A stretch of DNA of 64,000 nt from Pectinatus haikarae (GTDB lineage Bacteria > Bacillota > Negativicutes > Selenomonadales > Selenomonadaceae), in NCBI RefSeq assembly GCF_030813505.1, contig NZ_JAUSUE010000016.1. The stretch is one strand, 5' to 3'. The position numbers were made by a program, and so were the translations under genes. Below the pieces are notes generated by a model, which saw only the letters and a program-made list of their open reading frames with translations, was not told where the DNA came from and ran no database searches. Numbering within the stretch: position 1 is the stretch's first letter; each line of letters opens with the position of its first letter. Shown in pieces: positions 25,136 to 33,780 of the stretch.

Positions 25136-25963
25136 TTATTTGCTTATGATATCAGTTGATGCTGCCAACTCTTCCTGTGCTTTATATTCATCAATTCGCT
25201 TTTCCAAACATTCAATAGTAGCTTTCAATGCCTGTGAACCAAATACAATACGAAGCGGCGCAGGGTTTTGTCCTGTACTTTCAATAATACGCGCAGCCAT
25301 TTTTACAGGATCACCGGGTGCCAGATTCTTGGAAGCATCCAGCATATCTAAAAATGCATGAGAAGACTTATATTCCGGCATGAGATTTGCTATTTTTGCA
25401 CTGCCGTAGCGGAACTCTGTACGTGCCCCACCCGGTTCAACAATAGTCATGCCTATGCCAAACTGGGCCATTTCCTGAGCTACCGATTCACAAAAACCTT
25501 CTATCCCGAATTTTGTCGCGTGATACATAGAATTCGCCGGATAAGCAACTTGCCCGCCGTATGATGATATCTGAATAATCCGTCCTCTCTGCTGCAGCCG
25601 CATATAGGGGAGTGCCGAACGGATGATCTGAATCGATCCGGCAAGATTTGTCGCCAGAATATGATCAACTTGAGCATCTGAAAGCTCTTCGGCACAGCCA
25701 AAAAGTCCATAACCTGCATTGCTGATAACCACATCAATTTCTCCGTATTTTTCAAAGGCTTCAGAAACCGTACGATGTACTGCCGGAACATCGGTCACAT
25801 CAAGCAGCTGACAATCAAAGGTATCCGGATATCTTACAATCAGGTCCTTCATTTTCTTCCGGCTGCGAACGGTGCCGATAACCCGGTCTCCCTGTGCCAA
25901 TATCTGTCTTGTCATCTCATTGCCAAACCCGCTGGATACACCAGTAATAAACCAAGTACGCAT
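25136..25963 (-). CDS. Short-chain dehydrogenase/reductase (SDR)
   Basis: NAD(P)-dependent oxidoreductase of 275 aa with TGVSSGFGNEM (cofactor loop), NAGYGLFG, and the active site SSYGGQ...YHATKFG followed by VEPGGARTEF. Cytosolic; the substrate is probably a small ketone, aldehyde or alcohol. GGAGG stands upstream of the ATG. It lies upstream of, and in the same direction as, the MerR-type promoter and alcohol dehydrogenase. Confidence 0.88.
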   Translation of the reverse strand: MRTWFITGVSSGFGNEMTRQILAQGDRVIGTVRSRKKMKDLIVRYPDTFDCQLLDVTDVPAVHRTVSEAFEKYGEIDVVISNAGYGLFGCAEELSDAQVDHILATNLAGSIQIIRSALPYMRLQQRGRIIQISSYGGQVAYPANSMYHATKFGIEGFCESVAQEMAQFGIGMTIVEPGGARTEFRYGSAKIANLMPEYKSSHAFLDMLDASKNLAPGDPVKMAARIIESTGQNPAPLRIVFGSQALKATIECLEKRIDEYKAQEELAASTDIISK

Positions 25964-26286
25964 TTTATATTTCCTCCAAATTTTTATTCATTCTGTATAT
26001 CAACCTTTTTCCTATTTTTATTTTATGTGCCCTGATACTCTGAATCAATTCCGATTTTCCATACTTTCCATAAGAAAAACTTATTTATTTTGTTGTATAA
26101 AATTTGTTGACAATATTACTGAAAATGAATAATCTATTATCACTTGTCCGTTAAGTAAAAAACTATTAAATGACTGGGCCTCATATTAACGGAAAAAAGT
26201 AAAACGCCTCCATTATTTCTGGAAGCGTTTTGCCTATTTTTATCTATCATAAGTGACTTTCCAATTTATTTTCTATCAGCAAATGT
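25964..26286. other. Intergenic region with the pckA terminator
   Basis: No gene. A hairpin at 26201-26231 (AAAACGCcTCC/GGAaGCGTTTT) followed on the minus strand by TTTTACTTTTTT terminates pckA. A plus-strand TTGACA (26107-26112) with a 17-nt spacer and a poor -10 (TAATCT, 26130-26135) points at the same hairpin and could define a RNA of about 95 nt, but the -10 is weak. Confidence 0.5.
26195..26231 (-). terminator. Terminator of pckA
   Basis: Stem AAAACGC with an extended CTCC/GGA part and a 9-nt loop, 56 nt past the pckA stop, followed on the minus strand by a T-rich tract. Confidence 0.7.
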
Positions 26287-27861
26287 TCATTGCATGCTCG
26301 GACCTGTGCTCAATATATCATCAGCCATTTCTCCTCTAAATCTTTTTACATTTTTGGTAAACAACCCTACCAGTTTTGCAGCCTGACGTTTGTATGCACC
26401 CTTGTCAGTCCAAGTATTTGCCGGTTTTAAAATATCTGAAGGCACATCAGGACAATAATCCGGGACCTCGACTTTAAAAATTGAATCATTTGTCCAGCCT
26501 ATATTATCGAGCTGTCCTTCCAGTGCCGCTGTAATCATGGCACGCGTATATTTCAACTTCATTCTGGAACCAATGCCGTAGGGCCCGCCCGTCCATCCTG
26601 TGTTCACTAAATATACCTTGGTATTATGTTCCTGTATTTTTTGTTCAAGAAGCCGGGCATATTTTAGAGGAGAAAGCGGCAGAAACGGTTCGCCAAAGCC
26701 TATGGAAAAAGTGGCCTGCGGGCCTATAATGCCGCGCTCCGTACCGGCTACTTTACTGGTGTACCCCGAAAGGAAATGATACATAGCCTGTTTGGGGTTG
26801 AGTCTGGAAATCGGCGGCAATACGCCAAAGGCATCGGCAGTGAGAAAGATAATGGCTGTAGGATGTCCTGCCATACTTGGGTGAATGGCATTAGGAATAT
26901 ATTCCAGCGGATATGCTACACGTGTGTTTTCTGTATATCTCGCATCATCATAATCTTCTTTTCGTGTTTTGGGATCAAGCACTACATTTTCAAGAACTGC
27001 ACCATACTTTATGGCGCGATATATTTCAGGCTCAGTTTCTTCTGTAAGATGGATGCATTTTGCATAACAGCCGCCTTCAATATTAAAAATGCCATGTTCG
27101 CTCCACCCATGTTCGTCATCACCTATAAGCCTTCTATTGGGATCGGCCGATAAAGTAGTTTTCCCCGTTCCGCTCAACCCAAAGAAAATAGCGGTTTTAC
27201 CATCTTTGCCCACATTGGCAGAACAATGCATGGACAATATTCCCTTTTGCGGCAGAATATAATTCATTACCGAGAAAATTGATTTTTTCATTTCTCCACA
27301 GTATTTCGTTCCGCCGATTATCACTATTTTATAGTCAAAATTTATTATTATAAAAGCTTCTGAATGAACGGAATCTTCAAGCGGGTTAGCTTTCACACTT
27401 GGGAAACAGACAAGTGTGAAATCCTCCGGTGCAGCAGGCGGTTTTTCCGGTTTTATAAACAATTCTTTAAGAAAAAGATGTTGTGCTGCATATTCTGTTA
27501 TACATTTTATCTGCAGCCTATGCTCCGGATCGGCCCCTACATAGTTATCACTGACATACAGTTTATGATCTCTGGCAAAATTTTTCATTTTGGCGTACAA
27601 ACGCTTAAAAGTCTCTTCTGTGCAAGGTGCATTATTCGACCAGCTTACAATATTATGAACAGATGTAGTATCCACAATGAATCTATCTTTTGGCGATCTG
27701 CCTGTATACTGTCCCGTATATATGCAAATTGCGCCTCTTCTCGACAATACAGCTTCTCTGTTTATTATAGCCTCTTCAAAAAGTTCTGAAACACTGAGAT
27801 CCCGTGATATCATACGTGCATTGGACAAAATATCAGCTGCCGAAAATTTTTTGTTTTCCAT
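26287..27861 (-). CDS. pckA: Phosphoenolpyruvate carboxykinase (ATP)
   Basis: Interconverts oxaloacetate + ATP and PEP + CO2 + ADP. The P-loop kinase-1a motif is GLSGTGKTTLSADPNR, followed by the metal site DDEHGWSE and the ATP-enzyme signature IEGGCYAKCI. GGTKYCGEMKKSIFSVMNY holds the substrate Lys/His region. 524 aa is full length. In succinate-forming anaerobes the enzyme runs in the carboxylating direction and supplies oxaloacetate to the reductive branch; the fumarase and fumarate reductase genes nearby fit that. Confidence 0.96.
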   Translation of the reverse strand: MENKKFSAADILSNARMISRDLSVSELFEEAIINREAVLSRRGAICIYTGQYTGRSPKDRFIVDTTSVHNIVSWSNNAPCTEETFKRLYAKMKNFARDHKLYVSDNYVGADPEHRLQIKCITEYAAQHLFLKELFIKPEKPPAAPEDFTLVCFPSVKANPLEDSVHSEAFIIINFDYKIVIIGGTKYCGEMKKSIFSVMNYILPQKGILSMHCSANVGKDGKTAIFFGLSGTGKTTLSADPNRRLIGDDEHGWSEHGIFNIEGGCYAKCIHLTEETEPEIYRAIKYGAVLENVVLDPKTRKEDYDDARYTENTRVAYPLEYIPNAIHPSMAGHPTAIIFLTADAFGVLPPISRLNPKQAMYHFLSGYTSKVAGTERGIIGPQATFSIGFGEPFLPLSPLKYARLLEQKIQEHNTKVYLVNTGWTGGPYGIGSRMKLKYTRAMITAALEGQLDNIGWTNDSIFKVEVPDYCPDVPSDILKPANTWTDKGAYKRQAAKLVGLFTKNVKRFRGEMADDILSTGPSMQ

Positions 27862-28048
27862 GGGTGGTCAACTTCTTTCATTAATATGATATAGGCTCAT
27901 TCGAATTTCTTAATATTTTATACTTCTATTTATTATTTTTATTTCCTTCTAATTTTTCAAATAATTTATATAAATTATTGTTTCATTCATTACAGTTATA
28001 GTCAGATGCTTTACTTTTTTTATAATATCACTGTTATTTTCCCCATAA

Positions 28049-28077
28049 TTGACTTTGCAATAGTATTTTTATATAAT
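28049..28077 (+). promoter_or_regulatory. Promoter of the alaS operon
   Basis: TTGACT (28049-28054), a 17-nt spacer and a perfect TATAAT (28072-28077). It would give a 5'UTR of about 37 nt. No T-box structure lies between it and alaS. Confidence 0.8.
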
Positions 28078-28120
28078 GAAATATATTTGTGTGATTATAC
28101 AATTTTGGAGGTAGAACAAT

Positions 28121-30745
28121 TTGAAATACATGAGCGGCAATGAGTTGCGGGAAAAATTCTTGCAATATTTTGCACAAAGAGATCATCTTCGTTTACCGAG
28201 CTTCTCTTTGATACCTGAGAATGATCCTTCCTTGCTGATGATAGGAGCAGGCATGGCTCCTTTTAAACCATTTTTTACAGGTAAGATGAAACCGCCTCAT
28301 ACGCGCATAACTACAAGTCAGCGCTGCGTCCGCACTGGTGATATCGAAAACGTAGGACGTACTGCCCGCCACCAAACATACTTTGAAATGCTGGGTAACT
28401 TTTCCTTCGGTGATTATTTTAAGGAAGAGGTTATACCGTGGGCTTGGAATTTTCTTACTGAAGAACTTGAGCTGCCTGCTGATAAATTATGGGTAAGCAT
28501 TTATCCGAAAGATGAAGAAGCTTATAAAATTTGGACAGAAAAAACATCTGTAAATCCCGAACAAATAGTTCGCATGGAAGATAATTTTTGGGAAATAGGC
28601 ACCGGTCCCTGCGGTCCTGACTCAGAAATTTATATAGATCTTGGTGAAGAACGCGGCTGCGGCAGCCCTGATTGTGCTCCGGGCTGTGATTGTGATCGAT
28701 ATCTTGAAATATGGAATCTCGTATTTACACAGTATGACCGCACTGACAGTGGTGAATATCTACCATTGGTAAAAAAGAATATAGATACAGGAGCGGGCTT
28801 AGAACGTCTTGCATCGGTCGTACAGGAAAAACCAACCAATTTTGAGACAGATTTATTGTATCCAATTATTGAGTATGCGGCCAATATTTCCGGTGTAAAA
28901 TATAATCAAGATAACAAAACCGATGTCTCTTTAAAAGTTATAGCTGACCATGCGCGCAGTATTACTGTAATGGTAATGGACGGCATTCTTCCTTCCAACG
29001 AGGGCAGAGGATATGTTTTGCGTCGCATATTGCGCAGGGCTGTACGCCACGGGCGTATGCTTGGTATAGAAAAATCTTTCCTGGCAGATGCTGTCGATGT
29101 GGTAGCCGAAATTTATAAAGGTGTTTATGAGGGTCTCACCGAACGCAGGGATTATATAAAAAAAGTCATCAGTATTGAAGAAAAAAGATTCCACCAAACA
29201 CTCACACAGGGTATTTCTCTGTTAGATGAGGAAATCCAAAAACTTTCTGTTGCAGGAACTACGGTCCTTGATGGCGAAACAGGATTTAAGCTTTATGATA
29301 CATATGGTTTTCCCTGTGAATTGACCGATGAAATACTTCATGAAAATAACCTTTCACTTGACAAAGATGGCTTTGATAGGGCTATGGAAGCACAAAGAGA
29401 ACGTGCCAGACAAGCTCGTCAAGAAAATAAGCGTATAGACATACCAGATCTGCGTGACCTGGATGTAGAAAAACTTACCTGTGATCCTGCTGCTCGGACT
29501 GCCAAGATAGTCTGCATCTGGAAAAATGCCCAGGTAACCGATACTCTGCAGGATGGCGACGAGGCGGGGATAATTTTTGACACAACTCCCTTCTATGCTG
29601 AAGGCGGCGGGCAGATTGGTGACTGCGGCGAACTTGTCGGTGAAATGGGTAAGGCTCATGTAGTCAATACGAAAAAATTACCTAATGGAACAGTTTATCA
29701 TATAGCTTATGTCACAGAGGGATTGATTCGTACTGGCGACACATTAACTTTAAACATTGACATAACTAGGAAATTAGCCTCAGCTCGCAACCATACAGCG
29801 ACGCATTTATTGCAGGCGGCATTGAAGAAAGTTGTCGGCGAACAGGTAAATCAGGCTGGTTCATCAGTGACTGCCGAACATTTGCGATTCGATTTTTCCA
29901 ACTTTGAACCTGTTTCGACAAAACAGCTTACAGAAGTTGAAAAAATTGTCAATGATGAGATCCTAAAAGCATTACCTGTCGAAATAACTCATATGGCACA
30001 AAAGGAAGCAAAAGAAAAAGGCGCTATGGCTTTATTCGGTGAAAAATATGGTGATATTGTGCGTGTAGTCACTGTTCCAGATTTCAGTATGGAACTTTGC
30101 GGCGGTAATCATGTTGAAAATATTGGTCAGATAGGACTTTTCAAAATTATTGCCGAAAGCGGTATAGCAGCAGGAATAAGACGTATTGAGGCTCTGACTG
30201 GTTCAGCTGCCTATTCCTATGTAAATGGGCAATTAAACATTCTTGATGAAGCGGCTGCGTCATTGAAGGCAGAGCGGACAAATTTAGTAGAAAAACTGGA
30301 TACATTGATAAGCGAAAATAAAGAAATCAAGCATCAGCTCCATGTTGTAAAAGAAATGCAGGCCAAATTGGATTCGCAAAAACTTTTGATGGCTGTAAAA
30401 CCGCATGGCAGTGTAAATGTTCTTACAGGAAAAGCTAACACGGACAATATGGATGAACTGCGCAATCTTGCGGACACTACTTGCGACAAAGTTGAAAATG
30501 GAGTGGTAATTCTCGCTTCAGTAATAGCTGATGATAAGGTCAATCTTGTCGTAAAAGCATCCAAGGAAGCTGTTGAGAGGGGTATTCATGCCGGAAGGAT
30601 CATCAAAGAAAGCGCTCAGGTGCTTGGCGGCAATGGTGGCGGCCGTCCAAATATTGCACAGGCAGGAGGCAAATATGCCAACAAACTGCCTATGGCTTTT
30701 GAAAAAGCTCTGTCTGTCTTAGATGCACAGATTGGTAATCAGTGA
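28121..30745 (+). CDS. alaS: Alanyl-tRNA synthetase
   Basis: Charges tRNA-Ala. Class II catalytic core at the N-terminus (SLIPENDPSLLMIGAGMAPFKPFF; RTGDIENVGRTARHQTYFEMLGNFSFGDYFK), then the editing domain with HTATHLLQAAL and CGGNHV zinc ligands, then the C-Ala domain ending NGGGRPNIAQAGGK. 874 aa is full length. The start is TTG at 28121: GGAGG is 9 nt upstream, while the next ATG (28130) would be 18 nt away. It heads the alaS-ireB-ruvX operon. Confidence 0.97.
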   Translation: MKYMSGNELREKFLQYFAQRDHLRLPSFSLIPENDPSLLMIGAGMAPFKPFFTGKMKPPHTRITTSQRCVRTGDIENVGRTARHQTYFEMLGNFSFGDYFKEEVIPWAWNFLTEELELPADKLWVSIYPKDEEAYKIWTEKTSVNPEQIVRMEDNFWEIGTGPCGPDSEIYIDLGEERGCGSPDCAPGCDCDRYLEIWNLVFTQYDRTDSGEYLPLVKKNIDTGAGLERLASVVQEKPTNFETDLLYPIIEYAANISGVKYNQDNKTDVSLKVIADHARSITVMVMDGILPSNEGRGYVLRRILRRAVRHGRMLGIEKSFLADAVDVVAEIYKGVYEGLTERRDYIKKVISIEEKRFHQTLTQGISLLDEEIQKLSVAGTTVLDGETGFKLYDTYGFPCELTDEILHENNLSLDKDGFDRAMEAQRERARQARQENKRIDIPDLRDLDVEKLTCDPAARTAKIVCIWKNAQVTDTLQDGDEAGIIFDTTPFYAEGGGQIGDCGELVGEMGKAHVVNTKKLPNGTVYHIAYVTEGLIRTGDTLTLNIDITRKLASARNHTATHLLQAALKKVVGEQVNQAGSSVTAEHLRFDFSNFEPVSTKQLTEVEKIVNDEILKALPVEITHMAQKEAKEKGAMALFGEKYGDIVRVVTVPDFSMELCGGNHVENIGQIGLFKIIAESGIAAGIRRIEALTGSAAYSYVNGQLNILDEAAASLKAERTNLVEKLDTLISENKEIKHQLHVVKEMQAKLDSQKLLMAVKPHGSVNVLTGKANTDNMDELRNLADTTCDKVENGVVILASVIADDKVNLVVKASKEAVERGIHAGRIIKESAQVLGGNGGGRPNIAQAGGKYANKLPMAFEKALSVLDAQIGNQ

Positions 30746-30779
30746 CTACGGCTTTTTCCCGGAAAGGAACGTGATTTTT

Positions 30780-31037
30780 ATGTCCAATATGGAAGAAACG
30801 ATGATGTTTAAGTTTGGTATTGACAAAAACAAAGCCGAAACAGTAATAAGAGATGTCTGCTCTGCTATGCAGGAAAAAGGATATAATCCCATAAATCAGC
30901 TGGTCGGTTATCTGTTGTCGGGTGATCCTGCATACATAACCAGCTATAAAGATGCCAGAAGCAAAATTCGTGGCATGGAGCGTGATGAACTTCTGGCTGA
31001 ACTGGTGAAATTTTATTTGAATAAAAAAGAAACGTGA
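30780..31037 (+). CDS. ireB: IreB family regulatory phosphoprotein (UPF0297)
   Basis: An 85-residue protein with the family core MFKFGIDKNKAETVIRDVCSAMQEKGYNPINQLVGYLLSGDPAYITSYKDARSKIRGMERDELL (quoted here only as a landmark from residue 8 onward: Phe-Lys-Phe-Gly and GDPAYITS). In Enterococcus IreB is phosphorylated by the Ser/Thr kinase IreK and affects cephalosporin resistance. Position between alaS and ruvX is conserved across Firmicutes. I start at ATG 30780, after AAGGAAC; a GTG at 30771 is in frame. Confidence 0.92.
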   Translation: MSNMEETMMFKFGIDKNKAETVIRDVCSAMQEKGYNPINQLVGYLLSGDPAYITSYKDARSKIRGMERDELLAELVKFYLNKKET

Positions 31038-31051
31038 CGCGGGAGGATGCT

Positions 31052-31474
31052 ATGCGTATCATAGGCCTTGATGTTGGAGACAAGACAATAGGTATAGCAG
31101 TCAGTGATGCTTTAATGCTGACTGCGCAGGGAATTGAAACAATAAGGCGTGAATCATGGCAAAGTGACTTACAGCGTTTACAGGAGCTTATAGTTGAATA
31201 TGATGTTGATAAAATAGTTATAGGTCTGCCGCGCAACATGAATGGCACTGAAGGCGAACGATGTGATATCGTAAGAGAGTTTGCTGATCATTTAAAAGAA
31301 TCTATTGTCGACAAGGACATTATTTTTTGGGATGAACGACTTTCCACTGTTGCAGCTGAACGTTATCTGATTGCTGCGGACGTGAGCCGCGCAAAGCGCC
31401 GCAAAATAATTGATAAAATGGCTGCTGTATTTATATTACAGGGTTATTTGGACAGTAATCCGCAAAAGTTATAA
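31052..31474 (+). CDS. ruvX: Putative pre-16S rRNA nuclease / Holliday junction resolvase-like YqgF
   Basis: RNase H-fold protein of 140 aa: MRIIGLDVGDKTIGIAVSD (first catalytic Asp), VIGLPRNMNG, FWDERLSTVAAERYL and the last Asp in KIIDKMAAVFILQGYLD. Proposed to process the 5' end of 16S rRNA. GGGAGG is 5 nt before ATG 31052; an earlier in-frame ATG overlaps ireB. Third gene of the alaS operon, followed by a terminator. Confidence 0.93.
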   Translation: MRIIGLDVGDKTIGIAVSDALMLTAQGIETIRRESWQSDLQRLQELIVEYDVDKIVIGLPRNMNGTEGERCDIVREFADHLKESIVDKDIIFWDERLSTVAAERYLIAADVSRAKRRKIIDKMAAVFILQGYLDSNPQKL

Positions 31475-31476
31475 AA

Positions 31477-31515
31477 GAAAAGGCTGAACCGAAAAATTGG
31501 TTTAGCCTTTTCTTT
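31477..31515. terminator. Bidirectional terminator between ruvX and the MFS gene
   Basis: AAAAGGCTgAACC/GGTTtAGCCTTTT with an 8-nt loop and T-runs on both strands. It serves the two convergent genes. Confidence 0.85.
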
Positions 31516-31522
31516 ATAATTA

Positions 31523-32755
31523 CTATTTTTCTGTAAAATATTTTTTTTCGCACAGGACAATAAGAATCATAGCGATACTAAAAAGCACAATATAAATCAA
31601 AGCCAGATAAAAGCTGGATGCCATTTCTAGTTCTCCTGCAAATATTGTTATCACTGCAACAATAATACCGGATAAAGAACCAAACACCGAACTGGCTGTG
31701 CCGGCGATGCTTTTAAAAATGGACATTGTTCTCACCAGCGAACACGGTACAATAAAGCCGCAGCAGCAAAAAATTGCACTGATACAGGGCAATAGCATAA
31801 ATAAGGAATTTTTCACTATAAACGCCATTAAAAGCATTATAATAGAAATTCCTATTGCGGTCCATGTTGACCAATACATTATCTTTTGAACTGTAAAATA
31901 TTTACCGGCAAAACGATTAAACATGCAGCCCATGAAATAAGCTGCTCCGAGCAGCAACGCGATATATCCGTAAATAATCACACCATATCCCATAATATTT
32001 TGTATAAGAAAAGGCCCTACAATATTAAAAATGACGATTATACTGTACCCTATTCCACCGACTATAGTCATAGACAAAAAAAGAGGATTAAAAAGTACAT
32101 TTTTGATATTTTTCTCTATAGATACAAAATTCATTTTCGTGTAATTAAGATTGGTTTCAGGTATTTTATAAGTAGTAAAAAGATATATCCCCAACCCATA
32201 ACAGGTAAAAAAGAAAAAGTCAGCTTTCCATCCAAGTAAATGTTGCAAATAACTTCCTATGAAGGGGCCAATGATAGGCCCCATTGACCAGCTGATGCCA
32301 AACCAGCCTGTAGCATTCATCAGTTTTTTTCCTGAAAAACTGTCAACGATCATGGCCCGTGCCACTGCAGCAAGGCCTGCAACACTCACGCCCTGGAGAA
32401 ATCTGAAAAAATCCAGAACTAAAATATGCGGCGCATAAATACATATGAAACTTGAAACAGTGTATATTATGCTGCTGATTTGCAGAATTTTTTTTCTCCC
32501 TACAGAATCCGAACATATTCCAAAAACAATCTGTGCAACACCATAACCCAGCATATACAGGCTGATTCCCAGCTGAACCAGATTTTGCTGGGTTCCGAAA
32601 TATTTTTCGATCACAGGCAGAGAAGGTACATATAAATCCACGCCTATTCCCATTAAAAAACCTATGGAAAATATAATAATCATAATTTGATCGTCTTTTT
32701 TATACAATGAATTTTTCACCCTCAGTATATTTTTTTGGAATATTCCGAGGTTCAT
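31523..32755 (-). CDS. MFS transporter, Bcr/CflA drug-efflux type
   Basis: A 410-aa protein with 12 predicted membrane helices. It has the Bcr/CflA features in helix 1 (GIGVDLYVPSLPVIEKYFG), motif A in loop 2-3 (GICSDSVGRKKIL), FFRFLQGVSVAGLAAVARAMIVD in helix 4 and SWSMGPIIGPFIGSYL (motif C) in helix 5. It likely exports small drugs or metabolites with proton antiport. The Shine-Dalgarno before ATG 32755 is weak. Convergent with the alaS operon. Confidence 0.88.
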   Translation of the reverse strand: MNLGIFQKNILRVKNSLYKKDDQIMIIIFSIGFLMGIGVDLYVPSLPVIEKYFGTQQNLVQLGISLYMLGYGVAQIVFGICSDSVGRKKILQISSIIYTVSSFICIYAPHILVLDFFRFLQGVSVAGLAAVARAMIVDSFSGKKLMNATGWFGISWSMGPIIGPFIGSYLQHLLGWKADFFFFTCYGLGIYLFTTYKIPETNLNYTKMNFVSIEKNIKNVLFNPLFLSMTIVGGIGYSIIVIFNIVGPFLIQNIMGYGVIIYGYIALLLGAAYFMGCMFNRFAGKYFTVQKIMYWSTWTAIGISIIMLLMAFIVKNSLFMLLPCISAIFCCCGFIVPCSLVRTMSIFKSIAGTASSVFGSLSGIIVAVITIFAGELEMASSFYLALIYIVLFSIAMILIVLCEKKYFTEK

Positions 32756-32932
32756 TATATACTAAATTCCACAGTGAAGTAAGTACGCACTTTTTAGGAA
32801 GACACTCTACAATCAGGTAGTATTCACTCTGATTTTCCTTATATCATTTTAAATAAAAAAATTTTTATGTATGAATATATGTCACAGTTCTTATAAATCT
32901 ATTATGATCAGCTGCCTTCTGTTTTTTGCAAA

Positions 32933-32975
32933 ACAAAAAGTCTGCACCTCTTAAAATAAAAGAGCTGCAGACTTT
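32933..32975 (-). terminator. Terminator of the fumarate reductase operon
   Basis: AAAGTCTGC...CTCTT and AAGAG...GCAGACTTT form a long stem with an AAATA loop. On the minus strand it ends in TTTTTGTTTT. It lies 48 nt beyond the frdB stop. Confidence 0.75.
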
Positions 32976-33022
32976 CTATACTACACCGGACCGATTGCCA
33001 GCGCAATAAATTTAAATCAAAA

Positions 33023-33775
33023 TCATTTGTTGAAAATATTCTTTAAGGCCTGTTTATTAACATCACGATTGAGCTGTGCAAGATATGTTGTAAGTTTTAT
33101 ATCCTTAGGACATACTTCAACACAATTTTGACTGTTTCCGCAGCTCGTGATACCGCCTTTTTCCATTAAGGCATTAAGGCGCTTTTCTTTATCGAACTTT
33201 CCAAGAGGATTTAAATTGAACAGATATGCCTGAACAGTAGGAGCAGGTCCGATAAAATCAGACTGCGGGCCAACATTTGGACATGCTTCCAAACAACAGC
33301 CACAAGTCATGCAATGCGATATTTCATAAGCTGTAGCAGCTGTATATGGATTCTGAATAGGGGCCGTATTGACTTCCCAGCTTCCGTCTATTTCTACCCA
33401 GCCTTGAATGCGCTTAAGACTTTCAAACATAACTGAACGATCAATCTGCAAATCACGTATTACCGGAAAAGTACGTGCAGGTGCAAGACGTATAGGCTGC
33501 GGAATCTGATCAACAAGAGTTGCACAGGCTTGTCTTGCTTTACCATTTATTACCATCATGCAGGCACCGCAGACCTTTTCAAGACAATTACATTCCCATA
33601 CTACGGGCGTAGTCTTTTTACCATCCTTTGTGACGGGTTTTTTCTGAATTTCCATCAAGGCAGCCACAACATTAAGAGCCGGACGATACGGCACTAAAAA
33701 TTCTTCGGTATAAGGTTTACTGTCAGGACTATCCTGACGTTCTATAATAAAATGTACTGTTTTTTGTTCTGACAT
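33023..33775 (-). CDS. frdB: Fumarate reductase/succinate dehydrogenase iron-sulfur subunit
   Basis: Carries electrons between the membrane cytochrome and the flavoprotein through three Fe-S clusters. [2Fe-2S] ligands are in CNCLEKVCGACMMVINGKARQAC. The [4Fe-4S]/[3Fe-4S] cluster ligands are in CMTCGCCLEACPN and CGNSQNCVEVCPKD. The length of 250 aa is usual. It is the last gene of the C-A-B operon (5-nt gap after the flavoprotein, Shine-Dalgarno in the gap). In an anaerobe with fumarase and PEP carboxykinase next door, fumarate reduction is the likely direction. Confidence 0.94.
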   Translation of the reverse strand: MSEQKTVHFIIERQDSPDSKPYTEEFLVPYRPALNVVAALMEIQKKPVTKDGKKTTPVVWECNCLEKVCGACMMVINGKARQACATLVDQIPQPIRLAPARTFPVIRDLQIDRSVMFESLKRIQGWVEIDGSWEVNTAPIQNPYTAATAYEISHCMTCGCCLEACPNVGPQSDFIGPAPTVQAYLFNLNPLGKFDKEKRLNALMEKGGITSCGNSQNCVEVCPKDIKLTTYLAQLNRDVNKQALKNIFNK

Positions 33776-33780
33776 TATTA

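Noticed and set aside
27862..28120. Possible T-box leader before alaS
   Set aside because: The promoter TATAAT is only 43 nt from the TTG start, leaving no room for a T-box.
30723..30779. Upstream extension of ireB
   Set aside because: Overlaps the alaS end and is not part of the conserved family; the Shine-Dalgarno lies inside it.
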